From NCBI GenBank assembly GCA_030672115.1, contig DAOVGZ010000035.1, positions 1 to 9,252 on the forward strand: a stretch of DNA of 9,252 bases. The letters run 5' to 3'. Position 1 is the stretch's first letter, and every line of letters begins with the position of its first letter. The notes below the pieces were generated by a model, which made no database searches, had not been told where the DNA came from, and worked only from the letters and a program-made list of their open reading frames with translations. The stretch is from a bacterium. Lineage in GTDB: Bacteria; Babelota; Babeliae; Babelales; Vermiphilaceae. Both the position numbers and the translations under genes were made by a program. Positions 1-6,562 of the stretch are shown piece after piece.

Positions 1-1
1 A

Positions 2-550
2 ATAGAAACAAAAGTGAAAAAAAAATATAATCGCATAAAAAAATATAAAGAATTAGAATCAGAAGCGATTCGTTTTAAAGAGAAATATTTTTTTAGTTGC
101 AAGACCGTCTCTAAAGCGCGTTATGAAGAAGGCACTCTTAGCTATTTGCCTGTTGTAAAAAAGGCTTTGGATGCTGTCTTGTTGAACATTAACAAGGAAA
201 AAAAGTTGATGAAGGGCGCTAGCTGTGAGAGTTTTATTCGTAGTTTGAGTAAGAGTTTGGAGTTTCATAATGATTTATATTTTCAACAAGATTTTTTTCC
301 TTTTTACAAACGTTTTGGAGAGCATCCGAGATCTGATTATGAAGAAGTCTGTGCATATGAAATGATTAAACGGATTGCAACTAATCAAGATAAAGAAACG
401 GTTAAAAAATGGGATGTAAAAATTGAGAGAAAAATTAATCTTTTAAAAGAAGATGAAATGAAGAAGTTGCGTTTAAAAATATTTGATACTTTTAAAAAAT
501 CTTTGTATACAGATGTTGCTATAAAGCTAGATGGATCTTTTTGTGAATAA
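2..550 (+). CDS. Hypothetical protein, 5'-truncated by window edge; paralog of the next gene
   Basis: I do not recognise this family. A GTG at 14 could serve as start, but the frame is open to the left edge. The upstream codons (IETK before VKKKYNRIKKYKEL) also continue to align with the downstream paralog (KRKIKEQYSIIKKYKEL), so the gene very probably begins before the window. The visible 183 codons are Lys/Glu-rich and look helical, with no membrane segment. The region shared with the next protein includes FFPxYxxFGExPxSxY, then CAYxxIKxIATNQDxxTVxxW, and a C-terminal F/Y-K-K-S-x-Y-x-D-V-A block. It ends with TAA at 548-550, overlapping the start of the next gene, so the two are likely co-transcribed and translationally coupled. 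Function unknown. By analogy with its neighbour, the missing N-terminus may carry an export signal (inference). Confidence 0.8.
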   Translation: METKVKKKYNRIKKYKELESEAIRFKEKYFFSCKTVSKARYEEGTLSYLPVVKKALDAVLLNINKEKKLMKGASCESFIRSLSKSLEFHNDLYFQQDFFPFYKRFGEHPRSDYEEVCAYEMIKRIATNQDKETVKKWDVKIERKINLLKEDEMKKLRLKIFDTFKKSLYTDVAIKLDGSFCE

Positions 551-1436
551 AATAAGAATTATTTTTGTGTTGAGTTTTTTTTGTTTTGTTGGTGCTTCTG
601 TGCAAACAAAATGCATGATTAAGCTTTTTAAAGAAATTGTGAAAAAACAGAAAGAAAAAAAAGAAGCATTTATAACAAAAACAAAAAAAGTCGCTATAAA
701 AGTTGGTTTTTTAGGGGGAACCTTTGTCTTTTGTCCTCTTTCGTGTTACTTACGTCGAGAATGTTATTTGGACGCTCCAGGTTTGTATGCTTATGTAAAA
801 AATTTTGTTAAAGCATCAAATAAAAAAGAAAAAAATAATTGTTTTAAGCAAATAAAAAGAAAGATAAAAGAACAATATAGTATCATAAAGAAATATAAAG
901 AATTAAAGGATGAAACAAGAGAGTTTAAAAATAAATATCTTTATGATGCTAAGGATTTTCCTTTTATTTCTAAGTATTACACTCTAGATCTTAAGTGTTT
1001 CGCTATTAAGGACTACGATCATGATATTCTTGAATGTTTATCTGTTATGAAAAATGTGTTGGATGATACTTTGGTAAAAATCAAAAAGAAAAAAGCGTTG
1101 ATTGACGAATCTTTAATTTATAATGATATAAGAAATTCTGTTAATAGATTGCCCAGAAATGACAATATAAATTTTGAGCAATGTTTTTTTCCTTATTATA
1201 TATTTTTTGGTGAGTATCCGAATTCTGCTTATAAGAAAATTTGTGCTTATAGGATTATTAAAGAAATTGCGACAAACCAAGATCAAAAGACAGTTGAAGA
1301 GTGGAATAAAGAGATTGCAAAAAACTTTGATTGTTTAAAAAAACAAAAGCCAACGAATTTTTCTTTAAAATTGTATGAAGGTTATAAAAAATCTTCTTAT
1401 GCAGATGTTGCTGTAGTTTTGAAAGAAAGAGATTGA
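531..1436 (+). CDS. Hypothetical exported protein, paralog of the preceding gene
   Basis: About 300 residues of an unrecognised family. The C-terminal two thirds (from about residue 110) align with the preceding gene through IKKYKEL, FFPYYxFFGEYPNSAY, CAYRIIKEIATNQDQKTVEEW and SSYADVAVVL. The N-terminus looks like a signal peptide: basic NKIR, then hydrophobic IIFVLSFFCFVGA, then SVQTKC. A second hydrophobic stretch at about residues 58-70 (VGFLGGTFVFCPLSCYL) could anchor the protein in the membrane. Start choice is uncertain. ATG at 531 has no clear ribosome binding site. GTG at 543 follows GATGGA by about 7 bases, overlaps the upstream stop by 8 bases (GTGAATAA) and gives a more typical signal peptide (MNKIRIIF). 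The gene stops at TGA 1434-1436, only 22 bases before the convergent holB stop. Likely envelope-associated or secreted; activity unknown. Confidence 0.85.
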   Translation: MDLFVNKIRIIFVLSFFCFVGASVQTKCMIKLFKEIVKKQKEKKEAFITKTKKVAIKVGFLGGTFVFCPLSCYLRRECYLDAPGLYAYVKNFVKASNKKEKNNCFKQIKRKIKEQYSIIKKYKELKDETREFKNKYLYDAKDFPFISKYYTLDLKCFAIKDYDHDILECLSVMKNVLDDTLVKIKKKKALIDESLIYNDIRNSVNRLPRNDNINFEQCFFPYYIFFGEYPNSAYKKICAYRIIKEIATNQDQKTVEEWNKEIAKNFDCLKKQKPTNFSLKLYEGYKKSSYADVAVVLKERD

Positions 1437-1456
1437 CTGAAAAAATGATTTTTTAG
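1437..1456. terminator. Weak A/T hairpin between convergent genes
   Basis: CTGAAAAA and TTTTTTAG can form 8 pairs (one G-U in the + transcript) around the loop ATGA. It sits in the 22-base gap between the converging ends of the hypothetical gene and holB. The A and T tracts mean either transcript would end in a U run, as in a bidirectional terminator. The stem has only one G-C pair, so it is weak and may be chance in AT-rich sequence. Confidence 0.3.
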
Positions 1457-1458
1457 CA

Positions 1459-2178
1459 TCACTTCATTTGTAAATATAAATTTTTCCAAAATAGTTTACT
1501 ACTTCCAGGCATTGGTGGATTTTCCAGTGCTTTTTTTAGTATCGCAATATTTTTTTGTGCGGTTTTATTGGTTGTGCCAGATGTTTTATTTTTTTCTAAC
1601 CAATGAGCAAGAAGTACATCAAGTTGTTCGACTGTTTCTTGTTCGCTTGGATTGCATTGTCCAATAAGTTTTAAAAAAACTGTTGGTGCGCATACAACTG
1701 CATTCTTAAAAGTTTGTGTAAGTGGATATTCTTGATTTTCTGTGGATTCATAAAATGAGTTAGCGGTACAACGCGATTGAATGGTAGGTAAAATTTGCTG
1801 TAGCCGTTCGGTTAAAAAAAGAAAGTGATAACCGGGAGGTGGTTCTTCAACTGATTTTAACAGACTGTTTGAGCATGATTGTGTTAGTCTTTCTGCTTTT
1901 TGAAAAACAAAAAAATACGATTGTTCTGGTTCTAAAGAAAAAGAAATTTGTTTAAAAATTGGCTCTAATATTTCTCGGGTATAATTTTTTTTTGGCTCTA
2001 ACCATAAGATGCAATGATGTTGTTGATCAAGTATTTGTCTGCAGGCTAAGCAATTTTGGCACCCATTATTTGGGCATAATGTTTTTTGCAAAAGGTCTTG
2101 TGCCTTTTTTAGTGTTACGTTGTTTGGCCCTATAAATAGTTGAGCAGGAGGGAGAGGTTGAGAGTTATTTTTTTTCAT
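1459..2178 (-). CDS. holB: DNA polymerase III delta' subunit (clamp loader)
   Basis: A 239-residue delta'-like clamp-loader subunit, part of the complex that loads the sliding clamp during replication. Recognisable parts: four cysteines (C35, C40, C43, C46, in CPNNGCQNCLAC), matching the zinc module of bacterial clamp-loader AAA+ subunits; the block LLKSVEEPPPGYHFLFLT at about 106-123, equivalent to the E. coli LLKTLEEPP segment; and SRC at 135-137, the arginine-finger motif. The Walker A region (FIGPNNVTLKKAQ) lacks GxxxxGK, as expected for delta', which does not hydrolyse ATP; that separates it from DnaX. It is shorter than E. coli HolB (334 residues), so the C-terminal collar domain is reduced. 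The start overlaps the 3' end of tmk by 14 bases, the common tmk-holB arrangement. No good Shine-Dalgarno is visible, so coupling to tmk translation is likely. Confidence 0.88.
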   Translation of the reverse strand: MKKNNSQPLPPAQLFIGPNNVTLKKAQDLLQKTLCPNNGCQNCLACRQILDQQHHCILWLEPKKNYTREILEPIFKQISFSLEPEQSYFFVFQKAERLTQSCSNSLLKSVEEPPPGYHFLFLTERLQQILPTIQSRCTANSFYESTENQEYPLTQTFKNAVVCAPTVFLKLIGQCNPSEQETVEQLDVLLAHWLEKNKTSGTTNKTAQKNIAILKKALENPPMPGSSKLFWKNLYLQMK

Positions 2179-2827
2179 GGAATAATTTTTTATCTTTTAG
2201 GAACCGAATGATATTTGCATGCGCAATTTTATGAAGCATTTCAGCTGATTGTTCACCATCAAGAATTATAACGTCTGGGCGGTTTGCAAAAATAGTATCA
2301 AATCCTTGTACAACTAGCTTGGTAAACGCTTCTTTTTCTTGTTCCATTGAACTTGGTTTACCTTTTCTTTTTTTTAATCTTTCAACGGCAGATTTGGTAG
2401 ATATTTTTATGTAAAGTGTGATATCCGGCTTGATATCATGCATAACCCATTTGTTAATCATAGTGATAAGGCTAAGGTCAAAATTGCGACCGTATCCTTG
2501 ATATGCCAAAGATGAGTCTGACATACGATCAGAAATAACTATTTTTTTTTGTGTGAGAGCTGGAATAACAACATCAACAAAATGTTGTGCTCTATCAGCA
2601 GCGTATAATAAAAATTCTGCTTGGCCACAAACTGGTACTGGTTTTTCTTCTAATGTTTTTCTTAATTGTTTGCCAAGTTTTGTATCGCCAGGTTCGTATG
2701 TTAAAACAGTTGGGAATTGCTCTTTTTGAAAAGAATCACGTAGTTTGTTGGCTAGCGTTGATTTTCCAGAGCCGTCTATACCTTCGACTGCTATTAATAT
2801 TCCGCGTGTTAATGTTTCCATATTCAT
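2165..2827 (-). CDS. tmk: Thymidylate (dTMP) kinase
   Basis: A 220-residue dTMP kinase, which phosphorylates dTMP to dTDP with ATP in the cytoplasm, essential for dTTP supply. Motifs in order: the P-loop GIDGSGKST at 16-24; EPGDTKLGKQLR at about 45-56, matching the dTMP-binding EPGGT region; DRMSDSSLAYQG at 100-111, the DRx and AYQG signature; and a Lys/Arg-rich LID segment, RLKKRKGKPSSMEQE, near 155-170. Two small departures from the usual REPGGT are visible: Tyr replaces the Arg and Asp replaces the second Gly. Length is normal for the family (about 205-220). The start could be ATG at 2827 or the ATG two codons later (2821); neither has a strong ribosome binding site. It is first in a two-gene operon with holB and diverges from the ferredoxin gene across a 99-base gap. 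Confidence 0.95.
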   Translation of the reverse strand: MNMETLTRGILIAVEGIDGSGKSTLANKLRDSFQKEQFPTVLTYEPGDTKLGKQLRKTLEEKPVPVCGQAEFLLYAADRAQHFVDVVIPALTQKKIVISDRMSDSSLAYQGYGRNFDLSLITMINKWVMHDIKPDITLYIKISTKSAVERLKKRKGKPSSMEQEKEAFTKLVVQGFDTIFANRPDVIILDGEQSAEMLHKIAHANIIRFLKDKKLFHEKK

Positions 2828-2860
2828 TTCTTTTATTTTGTATTTTAGAAGGACTTATAT

Positions 2861-2889
2861 TTTTCAGTGTATAGTAAATGTGATATTTT
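2861..2889 (+). promoter_or_regulatory. Candidate sigma70-type promoter for the ferredoxin operon
   Basis: TTTTCA (2861-2866) and TATTTT (2884-2889) are separated by exactly 17 bases in the divergent gap between tmk and the ferredoxin gene, about 38 bases before the ferredoxin ATG. Each box is close to consensus, but AT-rich DNA gives many such matches, so this is only a candidate. I found no equally good promoter for tmk on the other strand. Confidence 0.35.
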
Positions 2890-2926
2890 TGTAGCAATTA
2901 CATAGTAAAAAAAGAAAGAAAAGATT

Positions 2927-3118
2927 ATGAAAAAAGTGATTATAAAGCCTGGATGTATTTCTTGTGGGGCGTGTGAATTTTATGCGCCGGATGTTTTTGA
3001 GGTGACTGACGTGTCTCGTATTAAAAAAGATGCGGACATTAAAAAGAATAAAGAAAAAATAGACAAAGCAATACAAGGTTGTCCTGTTTGTGTTATTAAA
3101 TGGAGTGGTGATGAATAA
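2927..3118 (+). CDS. Small [4Fe-4S] ferredoxin
   Basis: A 63-residue cytoplasmic electron carrier. The cluster ligands are visible: C10, C13 and C16 in CISCGAC, and C52 followed by Pro in GCPVC. This is the single-cluster ferredoxin pattern CxxCxxC...CP, seen in small proteins of the Fer4_15/Fer4_13 kind. A fifth cysteine, C55, is also present. Between them, APDVFEVTD is the usual family segment. The ATG at 2927 is preceded by a purine-rich stretch (AAAGAAAGAAAAG) rather than a clear Shine-Dalgarno. The stop TAA (3116-3118) lies inside the start of the acyl-CoA synthetase gene (ATGAATAA), so the two are coupled. The redox partner cannot be read from the sequence. With only one cluster it is a one-electron carrier. 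Confidence 0.93.
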   Translation: MKKVIIKPGCISCGACEFYAPDVFEVTDVSRIKKDADIKKNKEKIDKAIQGCPVCVIKWSGDE

Positions 3119-4694
3119 TACAAAAAGATGGCAACATTTTGATGTGAAAACTTGTCAAACGGAAGATGAACAAAAACGGTTTGATCTTTTTTATAATGTA
3201 ATGCTCGATAAAAAAAAGAAAATTATGTTTGTGGGGCAGCTTTTGCAGCGGGGTGCAGCATTATTTTCTGACGATATTGCGCTTGTGTACAATGACCGTG
3301 AAATATCTTACAAAGAGTTGTATTATCGATCGGTTCTTTTTAGTAAAAAACTTTTATCTTTAGGGGTAAAACCGCGTGATCGAGTGCTATTGTTCGTGCC
3401 AAATTCTTTAGAGTTTTATATTGGTTATTTTGGTGTTTTACAAATTGGTGCTGTGGTTGCGCCTCTTAATATTTTTTTAAAAGAGCGTGAACTTGCTCAT
3501 ATTGTCAACGATGCAAAACCATCACTTATTGTTACAATGGCAGATAAAGTTCAAATGTTTAAAAATGGAAATATACCACCAATTGTTACTCAACAAGATA
3601 TGAATATTGATGAGGTTTTACAAAATGAACCTATTAATTTTGAGCCCTATTATTTGGACCCAGAGGAGCTAGCGGTTCTTTTGTATACTTCTGGTACAAC
3701 AGGTTTGCCAAAAGGGGTTATGCTCAGTTCAAAAAATAGTATGACTAATGTTGTGCAGGTGCTTTCTAGAATGCCACTATGCAAATTACAGCGATTATTT
3801 TGTGTGCTTCCGTTGTTTCATAGTTTTGCGCAAAACACTTGTGTGTGGTCCGCCTTTTTTTCAGGTTGCTCCGTTATTGTTGTTCCAAAAATAGATCGTC
3901 GTTCTTTGTTTAATGGACTGCAGCATAAACCAACTATTTTTTTGGGTGTTCCTGCATTGTATGGTTTGCTTTGTATGCTTAAAACCGTTCCTCTTGATTC
4001 TATTGAATATTTTATTTCTGGTGGAGATGCATTGCCGGATAAAATTCGCGCCTTGTTTGAACTTATTTACAGAAGAAAACTTTGTAATGGGTATGGACTA
4101 ACAGAAACCTCCCCACTTATTTCTGTTGATTTGCAAGATAGATCTGTACTTACTAATAATGTTGGTCGTCCAGTTATTGGTGTTGATTGTATATTGAGAA
4201 ACGAACATGGTGATACAGTGTCAAAAAAAGAGATAGGCACACTTTGGGTTAAAGGCGACAATATTATGATGGGGTATTATAACGCGCCAGAAAAAACAAA
4301 GGAAGTTTTGCAAGATGGTTGGTTCTGTACTGGTGACTTTGCAACATTTAACGATCAAGGGGATTTGCTTATTTGTGGTAGAAATAAAGATCTTATTATT
4401 CATAAAGGGCTTAATATTTATCCGCAAGAAATAGAAAATGTAATTCTTGGACATATGTCAGTTATGTATGTTGGTGTAGTTGGTAAAAAAAATGAACTGC
4501 AAGAAGAAATTCCTTGTGCTTTTGTGCAATTGCGGCCGGGTAAAAAAGTTGAAGGAATAGAAAAAGGTTTAAAAGATCTTTGTAAAAAGAATCTTGCCGC
4601 TTACAAAGTGCCGCGATCATTTATAATTATTGATGATATGCCACTAACAGCAACGAATAAGGTTGACAAGCGGGAGCTGCGCAAAAGGTTGTAA
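3111..4694 (+). CDS. AMP-forming acyl-CoA synthetase (long-chain fatty acid-CoA ligase-like)
   Basis: A 527-residue ANL-superfamily adenylate-forming enzyme, most like long-chain acyl-CoA synthetases (FadD type). These activate a carboxylate with ATP to acyl-AMP and then acyl-CoA. Motifs: the phosphate-binding loop YTSGTTGLPKG at 192-202; YGLTETSP near 328-335; TGD at 407-409; GRNKDLI at 423-429 with KGLNIYPQEIE after it; and the C-terminal catalytic lysine K517 in TATNKVDK, with Asn in place of the common Gly. An extension of about 30 residues precedes the usual start of the fold. Start: ATG 3111 is chosen over the upstream GTG codons (3090, 3105, 3108) because GGAG lies five bases before it. 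It overlaps the ferredoxin stop by 8 bases. The acyl substrate is not predictable; fatty acid salvage from a host is plausible (inference). Acyl-ACP or amino-acid adenylation is less likely. Confidence 0.9.
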   Translation: MNNTKRWQHFDVKTCQTEDEQKRFDLFYNVMLDKKKKIMFVGQLLQRGAALFSDDIALVYNDREISYKELYYRSVLFSKKLLSLGVKPRDRVLLFVPNSLEFYIGYFGVLQIGAVVAPLNIFLKERELAHIVNDAKPSLIVTMADKVQMFKNGNIPPIVTQQDMNIDEVLQNEPINFEPYYLDPEELAVLLYTSGTTGLPKGVMLSSKNSMTNVVQVLSRMPLCKLQRLFCVLPLFHSFAQNTCVWSAFFSGCSVIVVPKIDRRSLFNGLQHKPTIFLGVPALYGLLCMLKTVPLDSIEYFISGGDALPDKIRALFELIYRRKLCNGYGLTETSPLISVDLQDRSVLTNNVGRPVIGVDCILRNEHGDTVSKKEIGTLWVKGDNIMMGYYNAPEKTKEVLQDGWFCTGDFATFNDQGDLLICGRNKDLIIHKGLNIYPQEIENVILGHMSVMYVGVVGKKNELQEEIPCAFVQLRPGKKVEGIEKGLKDLCKKNLAAYKVPRSFIIIDDMPLTATNKVDKRELRKRL

Positions 4695-4748
4695 CATCAG
4701 ATTCAGTTTTATTTGTAGGTGAAGTTTTTTTTATAAAAGTGAAAATTT

Positions 4749-4793
4749 AAATACGTCGGTTATTCAAGATGTCTTGGATGACTGGCGTATTTT
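4749..4793 (+). terminator. 20-bp hairpin downstream of the acyl-CoA synthetase gene
   Basis: The arm AAATACGTCGGTTATTCAAG (4749-4768) and the arm at 4773-4792 pair at all 20 positions around the loop ATGT, counting four G-U pairs. In the minus-strand RNA those four would be A-C mismatches, so the structure suits + transcription. It starts 54 bases after the synthetase stop. The 3' foot runs into TATTTT, a short U run, so it may be an intrinsic terminator; a mRNA 3'-end stabiliser or a small structured RNA are alternatives. It lies 77 bases upstream of the first phosphatase gene. Confidence 0.6.
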
Positions 4794-4869
4794 GCAAGAT
4801 CTAGCTTTTTTTAGTTTTTATATTTTATATTAGAAATAAAAGTAGGTTGTTAAAAAAGAGGGTGTTGTG

Positions 4870-6414
4870 ATGAAAAAGTTTTATTCGTGGAAAAATTTTA
4901 TTGTTTTTGTGTTTTTGCTTTCCCAGGCTACGCCGTCTTGTGCTGGTGTATGGGGAGATTTATGGGATTGGGCAAAAAAGCGTAAAGGGGTTGTTACGCT
5001 TGTAGGTGTAGTAGGGATTGTTGGTGGCGCATATGCTTCTGCAAAGTTTTATAAGTATATTAAAGAGCAGCAGAAAAATAGAGAGATAGAGCTGAAGAAA
5101 AATAGAGAGATAGAGCTGAAGAAAAAGAGAGAGCAAGAGGAAAAGAGAGGGCAAGAGGAAAAGAGAGAGCAAGAGGAAAAGAGAAAGAAATGGATTAAAG
5201 AACAGATTCCTAACGTGCTTTTACCAAAAGAGATGAAATCTCAAGAGCAAATAAATCTTAATGTCGCTTTGCATCCTACACCAGAACAATTTTTAAAAAC
5301 GCTTAAAGATTTTGTAGAAAAATCTGAAAAGATGATGAATGGTAAGTGGTTAGATAATAAAGCTTTTGATATAAAAAAAGAAGAATGTTTTGTTCAAAAA
5401 GTTGAGTTAGAAGGTGATATTGATATCAAATTGTTTACAGATTTACATTCTGATGCAGGTCCACTTAAACAATTGATGGGGAAACTACAAGCTAATGGAT
5501 GGATAGATAAAAAAGAACCTTTCAAATTGATCAAAAAAAATAAATATTTGGTGTTTTTGGGTGATTACATTGACCGTGGTACTCAGGGCGTTGATGTTTT
5601 ATATATTGTTATGCAGCTTTTTATTAATAATCCAAAGAATGTTATCTTGATCCGTGGTAATCATGAAGATGAATGTATTTATTCTGGTAGTGGCTTTTTG
5701 GATGAGTTACTAGTATTTGAAAAAATTAATACAAAAGATTTTCATAGAGAAGAAGTGGGAGTTAAGGAATTTCATTTAGTAAAGAATTTACTGAATGAAT
5801 CATTTAATTATATGCCAAGTGCAATCTTTTTTGTTCATAAAAACAAATATAAAAGGCGTTGTTACTTTTTTACCCATGGAGCGCCAGATGTAAATTTTTT
5901 TCCTAAAGCTATAATTAAATCGTCTGAAAAAATAGCGTATCAGCCAATAAATAAAGATCAAAGTAAGAATTTTCAGTGGAGTGATTTGGCAATAGATTTG
6001 GAAGATTTTAATTATAATGCTAAATCATACAGAGGGGCTGGGAGGGAATATGGCAAGGGTGTTTTTGTAGAGTATGCTGAAAAGTTTCAAAAAGAATGTG
6101 GTATACCAATTATAGGTCTTGTTCGTGGGCATCAACAGTCAGATTTTACAGATAAATTTAAAAAGGGGCATGGGTTTAATTTTTTATATGATTCATATCA
6201 TTGGAATGGAAAATCTAATAATGCTATTTCTTTGAAATTTTTAACAGAGCAAGAGCCATTTATCGCAACGTTAGATTATTTCCGATATGAAAAGTATTAC
6301 GGGGGGAAACGGGATAAAGCGACGATTTTTACCATTGATTTACATGAAAAGTTTGAAGATTGTAAAATTGTTGGTGAGATTATGACGACGCATAAGAAGG
6401 TTGTGAAAAAATAA
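4870..6414 (+). CDS. Exported PPP-family (PP1/PP2A-like) metallophosphatase, copy 1
   Basis: A 514-residue protein predicted to hydrolyse phosphoester, probably phosphoserine/threonine, with a two-metal centre. A signal peptide (KNFIVFVFLLSQATPSCA, cleavage before GVW) is followed by a second hydrophobic stretch at about 37-52 and a charged coiled coil at 58-110 built on tandem repeats. Catalytic motifs: TDLHS with D191 and H193, GDYIDRG 231-237, IRGNHE with N264 and H265, THG with H336, WSD 370-372, R388 followed by YG, and RGHQ with H421. The order and the GF..E segment after GNHE match eukaryotic-type PPP enzymes better than bacterial ApaH-like ones. ATG 4870 is preferred to GTG 4867: GAGGG is then seven bases upstream and the protein aligns with MKNFLNWKN of copy 2. 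Target unknown; a host protein is possible (inference). A terminator follows it. Confidence 0.85.
   Translation: MKKFYSWKNFIVFVFLLSQATPSCAGVWGDLWDWAKKRKGVVTLVGVVGIVGGAYASAKFYKYIKEQQKNREIELKKNREIELKKKREQEEKRGQEEKREQEEKRKKWIKEQIPNVLLPKEMKSQEQINLNVALHPTPEQFLKTLKDFVEKSEKMMNGKWLDNKAFDIKKEECFVQKVELEGDIDIKLFTDLHSDAGPLKQLMGKLQANGWIDKKEPFKLIKKNKYLVFLGDYIDRGTQGVDVLYIVMQLFINNPKNVILIRGNHEDECIYSGSGFLDELLVFEKINTKDFHREEVGVKEFHLVKNLLNESFNYMPSAIFFVHKNKYKRRCYFFTHGAPDVNFFPKAIIKSSEKIAYQPINKDQSKNFQWSDLAIDLEDFNYNAKSYRGAGREYGKGVFVEYAEKFQKECGIPIIGLVRGHQQSDFTDKFKKGHGFNFLYDSYHWNGKSNNAISLKFLTEQEPFIATLDYFRYEKYYGGKRDKATIFTIDLHEKFEDCKIVGEIMTTHKKVVKK
5077..5178 (+). repeat. In-frame tandem repeats encoding a charged coiled coil
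   Basis: Two exact copies of a 24-base unit (5077-5100 and 5101-5124, encoding NREIELKK) are followed directly by three copies of an 18-base unit (5125-5142, 5143-5160, 5161-5178, encoding KREQEE, KRGQEE, KREQEE; the middle copy has one A-to-G change). All units are multiples of three, so gain or loss changes linker length without breaking the frame. They lie between the second hydrophobic segment and the catalytic domain of phosphatase copy 1. Confidence 0.9.
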
Positions 6415-6451
6415 GATAAAATATTATATTTTTTGTAGCAATTATTTTTAT

Positions 6452-6489
6452 AAGACAGGCATTCAAGTATGAGTGCCTGTCTTTTTTTT
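6452..6489 (+). terminator. Rho-independent terminator after phosphatase copy 1
   Basis: AAGACAGGCATTC (6452-6464) pairs with GAGTGCCTGTCTT (6471-6483) over 13 positions with one G-U pair, around the loop AAGTAT, and leads into eight consecutive T (6482-6489). It starts 38 bases after the stop of copy 1. This is a textbook intrinsic terminator and separates copy 1 from copies 2 and 3. The 73 bases between it and copy 2 must then hold a promoter, but I see no convincing -35/-10 pair there. Confidence 0.88.
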
Positions 6490-6562
6490 GTGTTTAAATA
6501 AGGGTATGCTTTTGGTTGTCTTATTGTTTGGTTAAGAACAACTTTTTTAAAAAAGGTATTTA

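Noticed and set aside
2587..3076. Open frames opposite tmk (2587-2874, +) and opposite the ferredoxin (2864-3076, -)
   Set aside because: Both lie on the antisense strand of genes with clear motifs and encode only Phe/Leu-rich sequence typical of AT-rich antisense frames.
4960..5172. Minus-strand open frame rich in Leu/Phe/Ser opposite the start of phosphatase copy 1
   Set aside because: It is the mirror of the Lys/Glu repeat region of a well-supported gene; low-complexity composition and no ribosome binding site.
2886..6444. Identical 15-mer TTTTTGTAGCAATTA at 2886-2900 and 6430-6444, both intergenic
   Set aside because: One lies before a gene and the other after one, and neither forms a palindrome or matches a known element. 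Two copies in AT-rich DNA could be chance; a genome-wide count would decide.
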